Both the position numbers and the translations under genes were made by a program. A model generated the notes under the pieces. It saw only the letters and a program-made list of their open reading frames with translations. It was not told the origin of the DNA and did no database searches. A stretch of DNA of 64,000 nt from Oopsacas minuta (lineage: Eukaryota > Porifera > Hexactinellida > Lyssacinosida > Leucopsacidae): NCBI GenBank assembly GCA_024704765.1, contig JAKMXF010000312.1:325309-389308 (forward strand). The letters are read 5' to 3'. The stretch's first letter is position 1, and every line of letters starts with the position of its first letter. Shown piece by piece: positions 37,357 to 47,500 of this stretch.

Positions 37357-39454
37357 ATGTGTGTTAGAAATTCGATATTTATTTCATTTTTACTGTTCTT
37401 GTTGATTGTTATTGGACAAGGTAAGTTGTATTCCTTAAAATGTAATCCAGTTTTACAGCCAGTATTTGTAGCCATACGAATTCAATTGAATATTTATCTC
37501 TCTCTTCGAACATTGGCTATTGACATTACGCGTTTAAGATACAGTGTATGCCGGTTTTAAGCACACACTTGGGATTAGCGATACATGTACTTATAACCGG
37601 CATAAATATAAGGGAATATATGAGAACTGTTTTCCAGAGGATTGTTCTTATAACCGACATACAATGCATCTATTATAGGTAGTTATATTCAAGAGATCGA
37701 GATTATAAGCATTATAGCCCTCAATGAAAATACAGTATTAATATCATGGGATCTTAAAGTCCCACTCTTACAGAATTCAACTGAAGTTTTCCACATACAC
37801 TACGGAAGGTATAATACAAATACTTATGCTGGACACACGAATAATCAAAGCTACATACTCCGTGACCTCACAGCTGGGATATCCTACAGAATATACATAG
37901 CTATGACGTATGTATTCTCTAATATAACATACAAAACTGACACATACCAATTCAAGATTGAGAAAATTCCTGCTACAGAGATGAATATACCCAGTATTGC
38001 TGCTATTTCTATTGTCGTATCCTTGACTATATTATCTATTGGGGTTTTAGTGATAGTATTGGCGATATGTGGGCTGAAACGTGTTGGAATTACAGGGAAA
38101 TTTGTTCGAGAACGGCTGCAATTGAATGGCAAAACAAACAGTAATATATGTATGATTACATCATCTGAATGTAATAGTGGGAATATTACATTGAATGATA
38201 CAGCTGAAACTCGTAAGAATGCGATTTCTATCGAAGAAACTGTGATAGAACAAGGAATTGATATTGATTCGATATATTTCGCGAATATCAGTCAGAACGA
38301 TTGTAATGTTAGCGAAATAACTAACGTAATTGAAACGGAAAGTATATCTGATATTCCAGACGTTTTAAATACTGAAAATGCAGACCAAAGAGTTGAATAT
38401 ACTCCCGAACAGCTCAGTGAAAATCTTTCTGATAAAACATACACAATTCCACCAACATTAAGCAAAGATTTGAATGAGACATATGAAATTACATACAAAG
38501 ATGTTGAAAATATTGATCAACAAAATACAGAAATTGTTTTCAATATTGAGCTCGAGTTTGAAGCATTAAACGCTGAAACAAGTGAGCAAAACTGTGAATT
38601 TGATGTGAATAATATTACGCTTGAATCGCCAAATTTTGAAGGTTACACACTAAATGCAAGTTACCTTTATAATGCAAATATTATTGCGACAATACACCCA
38701 ACGCGTAGGAGGGATTTCCTACAACTTGTGTACCAAAGTAAATGTAGTTTAATTGTAATGCTTACGAGTAGGCTAGAGCAGCAAAGTATTATAGCTAGAA
38801 CATCAGAGTATGTACGATATTGGCCAGTTGATGAATACACAAATGAACAGGAAGATACGCTAATTGAGCAGGAGATATCTTTACAGCATAGTGTCGAAAA
38901 CAATAGTATATCATTCAAACATATAATATTTACTGGGTGGGATGATAACGGTGATATTGAAGACATATCGAATGTTATTAAGCTGCTGCGGATAATACAA
39001 ACACATAAAGAAATGAACATGAATACTCGAGTAATAATACATTGTAATGATGGCGTAACGAAGACTGGGATATTAATGACTTGCTATACTGCATTACAGG
39101 ATATGGAGGATAGGAATTGCTATAATATTGAAGATATTGTGAGAGATCTAAGACAGCAGAGAACAAACATGTTGCCAACCCTTGTAAGTTATTTAATTGT
39201 GCGATATATTCTCATTTTTGCATACAGTGAAACCTCAATACGAACACAGTTAATTGGAATTTCCGTATAAGACGTTTAAATGTTCACCAATGGTTATTGA
39301 GATTACACCGGTTAATACGAACTCAGGATAAAGCGTACACATTTTGACCGCCTCTTGGTGTTCGTATTCACTGCATTTACTAAATTTATATTTCTAGACA
39401 TCTTACAGAGCTTGTTATCGTATCATGGAAGAATTCTCATCACTACAGCAATGA
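37357..39454 (+). CDS. Gene E: reduced FN3 receptor with a single, altered phosphatase domain
   Basis: Three exons, 541 residues: 37357-37420 (signal peptide ending VIGQ, like gene D), 37679-39183 and 39398-39454. One FN3 domain (about residues 22-115) is followed by a membrane segment (about 120-150), an acidic linker, and one phosphatase-like domain (about 325-520) that aligns with domain 2 of the neighbours. The signature reads HCNDGVTKTG (Cys about 477), with lysine for the catalytic arginine. The loop that should be WPD reads GWDDNGD. There are no Ig or lectin exons and no phosphatase 1. The 19-codon last exon matches the family pattern. Catalytic activity is therefore doubtful; it may act as a phosphotyrosine-binding or decoy partner of the larger receptors, which is inference. 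It lies 285 bases downstream of gene D on the same strand. Confidence 0.82.
37540..37672. mobile_element. MITE copy, TTATAAGAACAC-related (gene E intron 1)
   Basis: Starts TACAGTGTATGCCGGTTTTA and ends with the near-complement TTCTTATAACCGACATACA. Internal ATAACCGGCATA repeats the terminal motif. It fills most of the 258-base intron. Confidence 0.65.
39223..39373. mobile_element. MITE in gene E last intron
   Basis: Begins TACAGTGAAACCTCAATACG and ends GTGTTCGTATTCACTGCA. The terminal CAGTGAA and TACGAACAC motifs are inverted. It has no coding potential beyond read-through of the preceding exon. Confidence 0.6.
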
Positions 39455-39707
39455 TGATTGACTGTGAAAGTAGTAATCCTTTTATGATTTCAAATTGTGT
39501 ATTCCTTAAATCATATTTAATTAATAAAATCACAAAAAACTAGTATATTTCTCTACTGCCATTCTCTGCAAAAATGTGGACTTTTAAAAGCAACCAAAAT
39601 GTAGATTATTATAATTATATAATATTAATATGTAATGTTAAGAAGTACCAGGGATAATAACGCTAATTCATTTATATAAGTTATACTTGCTTTTCTATAG
39701 TGCTTAT

Positions 39708-39721
39708 GTTTCCATGGCAAC
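39708..39721. promoter_or_regulatory. RFX-type X-box, copy 1
   Basis: GTTTCCATGGCAAC fits the palindromic RFX-factor consensus (GTNRCC / RGYAAC half sites with AT between). It lies about 370 bases upstream of the PET100 start. Binding is inferred from the motif only. Confidence 0.5.
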
Positions 39722-39788
39722 CTAAGAGATGCCCATCAAATTGTATTCATTTTAATTATATAATTCACATTATATCTAGAGTGCTTAT

Positions 39789-39802
39789 GTTTCCATGGCA
39801 AC
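39789..39802. promoter_or_regulatory. RFX-type X-box, copy 2
   Basis: An identical GTTTCCATGGCAAC lies 81 bases downstream of the first copy, inside the second copy of the direct repeat. It is about 290 bases upstream of PET100. Confidence 0.5.
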
Positions 39803-40090
39803 ATAAAAGATCCGATCAAATTGTATTCATTTTACTCAAATATTTCACTGAATTATAATAGCATTACAAAGCGCTATTCTTACATAACACGGGGGGTAAA
39901 TAGATAGGACATTTAATAAACTTCATGAGTTACTCAGGGCTCTCAACCGGGAAACCTTCAAAATCCTGAGATGTGCAATTTACTATTAGTTTTCCATGAA
40001 AAGACCAGGGATTTTGTAGTTTTGTAGGCCTGACATCGTGAGAGTTGGTAGCCCTGATTACTTATCAATCTCCAATTCACGAAATTAGTT

Positions 40091-40297
40091 ATGGCTGGCC
40101 TTGGTTTAGAAATTGTAAAGATGTCACTGTACGTATTCTTCCCAGTGGCTCTGTTTATTTATTTCAATGTCCCTGCTTTCCAAATAAAAGATATGAAAGG
40201 TTGGAGACGAAGATTTGAGAATACTCAGAAACTCCCAAAGACTTTTGAAGGGACGAGACAATTGGCTGAAGAGTTTATGGCGAAGAAGAGAGATTAA
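40091..40297 (+). CDS. PET100: PET100-like cytochrome c oxidase assembly protein
   Basis: A single 68-codon exon. The N-terminus fits the PET100 pattern LE..KM..Y..FPV..F.YFN.P.F: a short basic start, one membrane-spanning segment (about residues 10-27), then a basic, charged C-terminus rich in lysine and arginine. PET100 is a mitochondrial inner-membrane chaperone for complex IV assembly. The small size and single segment agree with the family. It lies 103 bases upstream of the farnesyltransferase alpha gene on the same strand. Identification rests on a short pattern. Confidence 0.7.
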   Translation: MAGLGLEIVKMSLYVFFPVALFIYFNVPAFQIKDMKGWRRRFENTQKLPKTFEGTRQLAEEFMAKKRD

Positions 40298-40400
40298 TTT
40301 TGTACACTTTCAATAGATATAATTCTATGCATTAAATGGCGTTAGTAAGTAAGTTATGACGTAATATATATTATTATATTTCTTAAATATTAGCTATATT

Positions 40401-41926
40401 ATGTCGGATACAGCAGAACCAATTCCCAAACCTATTCCTTCACCTCTTTCATCTCCAGACAGTGATACAGAGCTCCCGGTAGAGATGTCTCCTCCTCCTC
40501 CTACTGAATATTCTACTGACCCTATATGGTCTGACGTTATACCGATACCACAACATGAAGGACCATTTCCGGTTGTCAGGATTGCATACACGAAGGTAAT
40601 AATAATTTCTCCTAGTTATGAATTCAATGGTAATCTGACTTAATATATTATTCTGTATAGGAATTCAAAGAAGTACACGATTACCTCCGTGCTATGCTTA
40701 AAACCAATGAACAGAGCGATAGAGCTCTATCACTCACTGAACATGCTGTAACACTAAACCCAGCTAATTACACTACATGGCAATATAGGAGAGTGTTATT
40801 GAAGGCTATGGGATGTGATTTGGAGAAGGAATTGGATTTTATTGCTAGTGTTATTGGGAAACACCCTAAGAACTATCAGGTGATTTATTTGTTTGTTTGT
40901 TTTCCAGTTTGTTTATTTCATTGGTTGCTTGTTTGCTACAGGTATGGTACCATAGACAGAAGCTAACTGAATGGATTGGATCTCCAGGAAAAGAATTCGA
41001 ATTCACTGCTGATTGTCTAGAAGATGATACTAAGAACTACCATGTATGGCAGTACAGACAATGGCTATTAGAGAAATTCCCTAGTTACTACAAGGCTGAA
41101 TTGGAATTTGTTGATACTCTGATTAAAAATGACGTCAGGAATAATTCTGCTTGGAATCAGAGATATTTTGTTCTAACTAAAATGAGTGAATTTACAGTAG
41201 AACTAGTCAGGAAAGAGGTATGCTATTATGACGGAAATAGGTTATTAGTTATGTGACCATGGATGGTGGATTTATTTCATCTGCTTGGACGTTGTTCTAC
41301 GTCATTTTGAGGAACTCCTAGCTTGATTGGGCGGGGAAATTGTACAGTCAACTCCCGTTATGTCAAACATAGATATACCGAAGTCTTATATTGTACAAAT
41401 ATGGTTCCAAACCGTCAAAGTAGCATATATTATATCGGTTATATCAAAGCAATTATTGAGGTCCCTTGAGCTTCGATATAACAGGAGCTAACTGTATATA
41501 ACATATATCCACCATCCATGGTTAATATCCAATAATCTTTTAGCCGGGAGTTTTAATATTTGAATTATACAGATTGAGTATACAAAACTTTGTATCCGGT
41601 TATCACTACATAATGAGAGTCCTTGGAATTATATGAGAGGTATCCTGAATTGCCAAGATTTGAGTTTATATCTTGAAGTTAAGATCTGGATTCTGCAAAC
41701 AATCGCGAAAAGAAAACCGTCAATATACGCGTATAGTATTCTAATTGATATATGTGAAATGGAGATTGAAGAGGGAGGTCCTGAAATGTGTCAAAATGCC
41801 TTGACAGAAGCTCTGAGTTACTGCCAAATCCTGGGAGAAGATATGGATGTTATACGTAAGAATTATTGGGCTTATACTGCAGACAGATTGAAAAATTTAT
41901 TCACAGTTATCCATGGTGTAAAGTGA
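40401..41926 (+). CDS. FNTA: Protein farnesyltransferase/geranylgeranyltransferase type-1 subunit alpha
   Basis: Four exons, 347 residues: 40401-40595, 40661-40879, 40942-41217 and 41573-41926. Five prenyltransferase-alpha repeats are visible: NYTTWQYRRVLL, NYQVWYHRQKL, NYHVWQYRQWLL, NNSAWNQRYFVL and NESPWNYMRGIL. The proline- and glutamate-rich N-terminus matches that of animal FNTA. The subunit pairs with a beta subunit to attach farnesyl or geranylgeranyl groups to CaaX cysteines in the cytosol. Exon lengths sum to whole codons. Intron 3 (355 bases) holds two nested transposable elements. Confidence 0.93.
41256..41530. mobile_element. Nested MITEs in FNTA intron 3
   Basis: The outer element has ends ACCATGGATGGTGGATTT (41257) and its complement ATCCACCATCCATGGTTAA (about 41508-41526). 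Inserted within it is a second element, 41343-41498, with ends TACAGTCAACTCCCGTTAT and TATAACAGGAGCTAACTGTA and TA flanks. The nesting gives the order: CCATGG-family first, pogo-like second. Confidence 0.8.
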
Positions 41927-42190
41927 GTGTATATTATTATATAAAATTATTATATTTATTTGTTGGAAGATTTTAGTAATCTGTAAGCATGCAAATGCAA
42001 GTGTTACCCTCTGTATGATTATATCAGTGTTGCCAGATAATGGACAAAGTTCATAGATTTTTGCTTTGGAATCAACTTCTGAACTTTGAACATTTGACTA
42101 ATGGCATGAATTTGTGGGTACTTGGCAACACTGTTATATATATTGATGTGTTTTACCATAGTATGCTGTATAACGTTAGATTTTATGTAA

Positions 42191-43967
42191 ATGGCTATCG
42201 CCCCCCCTTCACAGCCAAAGATATCTCTACCCACTGGACCATATCCACCTCTACCATCCAGCACATTCCATTCATCCTTAATCGTTACCAAGGAAATTTC
42301 TATGATATCTAAAGGTAGTTTTGTTGTTATAAAGCCGATTGGTAAAGGCTCTATGGGAATAGTATATTTGATAAAAAGTTTAAACGAAGATAGCATTGAA
42401 GGAGCTGAGCTATTCGCTATGAAGGAAATGGACTATGGATATGACGGTAATGATTTGAATGGCAAATTCAAGTTAATTCAACGCGAAATTCGCATTCTAT
42501 CCCATCTATCACATCCTAATATTGTACATTATTATACTTCAATGATTTCTGTAGCTAATGGTTGTATACAATTAGTACAGGAGTATTGTAATAGAGGTAC
42601 ACTGTATCAATTTGTCAAGGAGAGGAGAGCTAATTCTGAAGAGTTTCTTAATGAGAAAGAGGTTTGTTAATAATGGATTATTCTCTTTAAAATTAGCTTA
42701 ATTTTTATGTCCAAACAATTTCTCGAAAATACGCTTTGATTTTCTATCAAATTTCCCATATTTTATCCAATAATACCTGATACATTGTTTTGACCAACAT
42801 ATATGCTTATTTGATATTTCACCATGGATGATGGATTTCTTTTATTTAAGTTATATACAATTCCCTCCAATCAAGCGAGGAATGCCTCAAAATAACCTAA
42901 AAAAACATCCAAGCTGATAAACTAAATATACAATCCATGATTAAATAATTACTAAGCATATTGGGGACTATTTTCAAAATTACAAACATATCCTTTGTAT
43001 ATAGGTACTTATATGGAGCTGTCAATTAGCAAGTGCTCTCGTATATCTCCATGATTCTAAAATCCTACACAGAGACTTAAAGTCACAAAACATATTCTTA
43101 ACATCAGACCTCTCGGATTTTCACACATCACCGCTAACAACCGTTCTCAAACTTGGTGACTTTGGAATATCTCGCCCTTTAGAAGGAACTTACGATCTAG
43201 CTAGTACATGTATAGGCACACCAGCTTATATGGCGCCTGAAGTATGTCATAAGAGTTTGTATAGCTATCCTTGTGATATGTGGTCTATTGGCTGTGTCAT
43301 TGTTGAAATATGCAGTCTCAAACCCGCATTCCAAAGCACAAGTATGGTTGTTAAGATATTCACGTACAGTCAACTCCCATTTTATTGAACACGAACCTAC
43401 CGAAATAACCGCTTATATGGAAGTCTGAATTGTACAAATATGTATCAAATTATCGGTCCCTTGAGCTTTGATATAAGGGGAGTTAACTGTATTAGATATC
43501 CTTGGTTTTATCTACACACATATTTTATACTAGGTCTCGTTGCTATGGTTTTTAAGATTCTGAATGCTGATTACACACAGATACCAGGGAAATATTCACA
43601 GAGCTTATCTGCGTTTATTGACAGTTTATTTCGCGTAGAACCTGAACTAAGACCAACTGCGAAACAGGCTATGAATATTTTAAGTGAATTATTGGAAACT
43701 GTGTCTGTGACGAAATTTGCGGAATCTAACACTTTGGATGAATATGATAATGATTTTGATTCATTTTCGGACCATTCTAGCGATACAAACTGTGATATTT
43801 CGCAGGGAATGGCTACCCTATCTCTTACACTTTGTCCCGACACGACTAAGGAAATAGTCACACAAACTACAAATGAAAATGTAGTTAAATCTCGCGGAAT
43901 TTCACAGCAGAATTCTGATAATTATTCAGATGATTTTGATTCTTACTCCGAGAATGAAGATGGTTGA
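42191..43967 (+). CDS. NEK-like serine/threonine kinase
   Basis: Three exons, 413 residues: 42191-42661, 43005-43341 and 43534-43967. The first exon holds a proline-rich N-terminus, then a glycine loop IGKGSMGIVYL (about residues 50-60) and the VAIK-type lysine FAMKEM. The second holds HRDLKSQN, a DFGIS activation start, CIGTPAYMAPE and DMWSIGCV. The third completes the C-lobe with RVEPELRPTAKQAM. The catalytic residues are intact. The HRDLKSQNIFLT and GTPAYMAPE forms resemble the NIMA-related (NEK) family. After the kinase domain comes a short acidic tail with DFDSF/DDFDSY repeats and no coiled coil. The first donor is a weak GTTTGT. Introns 1 and 2 each hold a MITE. The subfamily cannot be assigned. 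Confidence 0.82.
42812..42975. mobile_element. MITE copy, CCATGG family (kinase intron 1)
   Basis: Ends ATGCTTATTTGATATTTCACC and ATTAAATAATTACTAAGCATATTGG, with ATGGATGATGGATTT inside. The internal AATCAAGCGAGGAATGCCTC block matches the outer element in the FNTA intron in inverted form. Confidence 0.7.
43365..43491. mobile_element. MITE copy, pogo-like CAGTCAACTCCC family (kinase intron 2)
   Basis: Begins TACAGTCAACTCCCATTTTA and ends GATATAAGGGGAGTTAACTGTA. The internal TCCCTTGAGCTTTGATAT block is shared with the copies at 41343 and 62441. Confidence 0.75.
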
Positions 43968-44584
43968 TTAAGCAAACTAAATTCTATTAATATTAACAAG
44001 GAAATACAGCTAAGTTATATTTTGTTTGAATTGTATAATTTTCGTTATATAAGCCATTGCTTGCAGATGCTGATTCCATACTTGCTGACCAGAGGTTGGT
44101 AAGTAGGATTGTTGGTATCACTCTCTTCCCTTGAACGGTACCTCCCCTGCATCTTAAGACTTGTATATCTGTTAACTACCCCTGTACTTTACCCCCAACT
44201 AAGTTATCCTATATCTCCATTAGAGTATTATAAAGCAAATCGTCTGTATCCTTTTATGTAATATGAAACTCTTCTTAAATATTACTCATACAATTGAGTG
44301 AATAGCCTATTAATATCCTAAAAGTATTATTTCTGAGTATAAGCACACAGTTTTTATTTTCAACTCAATATATAGTATACTCAACACCAGTTATATCTAA
44401 CACAGATATATGGAAATACCAGCGAAGTTTGAAATTGTAGAAATATGGTCCCAAACCGTCAAATTAACTTGAGCATCGAAATAATAATATTAATAAATCT
44501 TATGAATTACGCAAAATTCGTTTTCGTAGTTATTTGTTCATTTCTTTTCAATTATAATTTGCATTAGTTTTGAGAAGTTACAAA
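43968..44584. other. Intergenic region between the NEK-like kinase and SPATA2
   Basis: These 617 bases contain a degraded pogo-like MITE (about 44370-44480: ACACCAGTTATATCTAAC, TGGTCCCAAACCGTCAAA, TTGAGCATCGAAA) and no gene. The rest is AT-rich with nothing recognised. Confidence 0.6.
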
Positions 44585-47500
44585 ATGGAAGATTTTGTGA
44601 AAACCTTCAAGTCAGTACGTACTATACCTAATCTTGTCCCATCACGAGAGACAGTTTTACCCCCAGAACTTCACCGCAAAGCTAAATATTTAGTTAACAG
44701 TAAAACTCACGAGTACAAAATACTGAAAATATACGAGATTATTATTTCTAATCTCCGCAGTGGGAAGAGTATACTGGATATTAAGCAGGGATTGTATAGT
44801 ATTTCTAAATACCCTCTATGCTTGTTCTTGGACCAAGATAGACCGGAGTTCCATCAAATTCGGGTAAGTTTGTTTCTAACCATAGAGAAACCAATAGCTG
44901 TTGTTCATAACCATTTTTACCATATATGGGCATGTTGTTATACGAAAATGGTCCCCTTATGTGCTTATTAGCTATTTAACCGTGGATGGTGGATTTTGTA
45001 TATTTTTTATATTACATACAAATTTGCCTGTACAATAAAGTAGTGAGTGATCCTAAATGACCTAAAACAACAACCAAGCAGATACACTAAATCCTCCATC
45101 CATGGTTAAATAACTAATAATCATATAGTGGCCATTTTTCACAATATGACGTCATGCTTTATTATTTATCTATTCCGTATAGACTTTCTCTGGATATTAC
45201 ACATACGAGATTAAAGAGAAACTAGAAAACTTTGGGCAAATTTTAGAAGCTTTAGGCTACTATTACGACGAATCAAGTCAACTGTACAAATTGGATAATG
45301 AATTCCGTCAGAATCCTGGATTTGATGAAACCATAGCGATAATTGGATGTGAATTATTGCTGGCTTGCGAGGAACTGGATTTATTCCTTGAAATGTCAAA
45401 AACCCTTCAAACCGATCCAGTACTTCATTTCCAATCACTCCATGGTTTCACCCCAACTCCAAATTATAAACCTCAAGCTGATAATTATCAACCATACGAT
45501 CAGATTACAGGTAATCCGCCGGTAGATCCATACCCACCACAGCAACAGAGACAGGATGCTCAACTTCGTAATCATATGTATGGAGACGTAGATCATAAAC
45601 AGATGAGGGGCCGTTCTCTACCGCCTACCCCAGGAAGTGTAGGACTAGCAGAAGTTGACGTGAAGCCTGCTCTGACGAAGAACGTCTGTGATCAAGGTAG
45701 ATATGATATTATATCACAAAATATTGAGCATAAGAATCGAGTTTCTGGGTTGCCCGAGCAGAAAAGCTTAGACCCTTTTCCAAATGTATTGGATAATGAA
45801 GGGGCTAAAGCTCACAGTGGAAATCAAGGTATTTATCAACCTCAACAAAACAATCCACAAGTTATCGAACCAGGTCAAGGGAGAGGACCCATGGTTAATC
45901 CTAAATATCTTCAGGAACCGCTAGGAGGCGGTGGATATGATCCTAGAGATATCAATCGACCACCTCCAGCGAGCCAGGAATATACTCAGGGAGATGTCAG
46001 TCGACTATCAATGGAGCATCCAGGTCATCCTTATATATCACCAGATCCCCAGGTATACAATTATAGAGATCCTCATCAACTACGAATGGAGAATCAAAGC
46101 CATTCTCAGATATCAGGAAACCAGGGATATGATCAAAGAGATGCCAGCCAAATACGAATGGAGAATCAAAGCCGTGCTCAGCTACCAGGAAACCACGTAT
46201 ATGATCAAAGAGATATTAGTCGAATACCAATGGAGAATCAAAGCCGTACTCAGCTACCAGGAAACCACGTATATGATCAAAGAGATGCTAGTCAAATACG
46301 AATGGAGAATCAAAGCCGTCCTCAGCTACCAGCAAAACCGGTATATGATCAAAGAGGTGTCAGCCAAATACGAATGGAGAATCAAAGCCGTCCTCAGCAA
46401 CTAGGAAACCAGGTATATGATCAAAGAGATGCTAGTCAAATACGAATGGAAAATCAAAGCCATCTTCAGCTACCAGGAAACCAGGTATATGATCAAAGAG
46501 ATGCCAGCCAAATGCGAATGGAGAATCAAAGACATCCTCAGATGCCAGGAAGCCAGGTATATGATCAGAGAGATGCCAGTCAAATACGAATGGAGAATCA
46601 AAGACATCCTCAGATGCCAGGAAGCCAGGTATATGATCAGAGAGATGCCAGTCAAATACGAATGGAGAATCAAAGACATCCTCAGATGCCAGGAAGCCAG
46701 GTATATGATCAGAGAGATGCCAGTCAAATACGAATGGAGAATCAAAGAAATCCTCAGGTATCAGAACACCAGGGATATGATCAGAGAGAGTCAAATGAAG
46801 CATACATGGCCAATCGAAGTCAATCACAAACAACAAATAATCCCCAAAGTAATGAACAATTGGATGCGATTAACTCTCCACGATTCCAAAGTATCATAAA
46901 TCAAGGTAAAATTGAACAACAACAAGCACCTATTCTTCCTAAGCCTGATGGGATGCCAGATCATTTGTTAAATAATTTTGATGATTATAAAGATATGCCG
47001 GTACATAATGCTATACACTCTCAGACACCACGTGGTATAGGAAGTCGTAGCACTGGTAGTCCTGCTCAAGCATTAGATAAAGTCCAAGAGTCCCCTGGAC
47101 GTACTAGCCCACAAGGTGAAGGGGATCCCTTCCGAAGTGAGGCATTTTACAGACATGGTAGTGTGTCATTACACGATACACAGAAAAGAGTTTCACAAGA
47201 ACAGCAACTACACAGTGATGTAAAAGAGCCAGAAGGGCCCACTCGTAACCTTTCAGATAAACAGAAGGAGTTAAGTGATAAACAAATAGAGCCACCCCAA
47301 CAATCATATGGTGAATCAAGAATGCATCAGGAAGACAGGACACAAATGCCACGGCCACTGGGATTTGATGAACCATTGCGACATTCTGACAGACCACAGG
47401 ACATACAGCATCGAATCCAGAATATGCACTTAAGTCAAACTGACCCTAGACATCAATACGAACAATCTAATCAACCTCAGAATTACTATAAAGATCAGCA

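Larger units (their letters stand above)
39455..40090. other. Intergenic region between gene E and PET100
   Basis: These 636 bases contain a direct repeat of about 57-60 bases (39701-39761 and 39780-39836), each copy carrying a palindromic X-box. The rest, including 39890-40080, shows no gene. Confidence 0.6.

Noticed and set aside
43342..43533. Coding sequence between the second and third kinase exons (including an ATG at 43440)
   Set aside because: It is a pogo-like MITE in an intron. Splicing 43341 to 43534 restores the kinase C-lobe in frame.
44570..44584. A five-codon upstream extension of SPATA2
   Set aside because: It begins with TTG, not ATG. The first ATG in frame is at 44585.
46417..46899. 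A 160-residue frame-shifted open frame, and minus-strand frames, over the SPATA2 repeat
   Set aside because: They arise because the 72-base unit is a multiple of three and happens to lack stops in other frames. The chosen frame joins the PUB and NZF domains.
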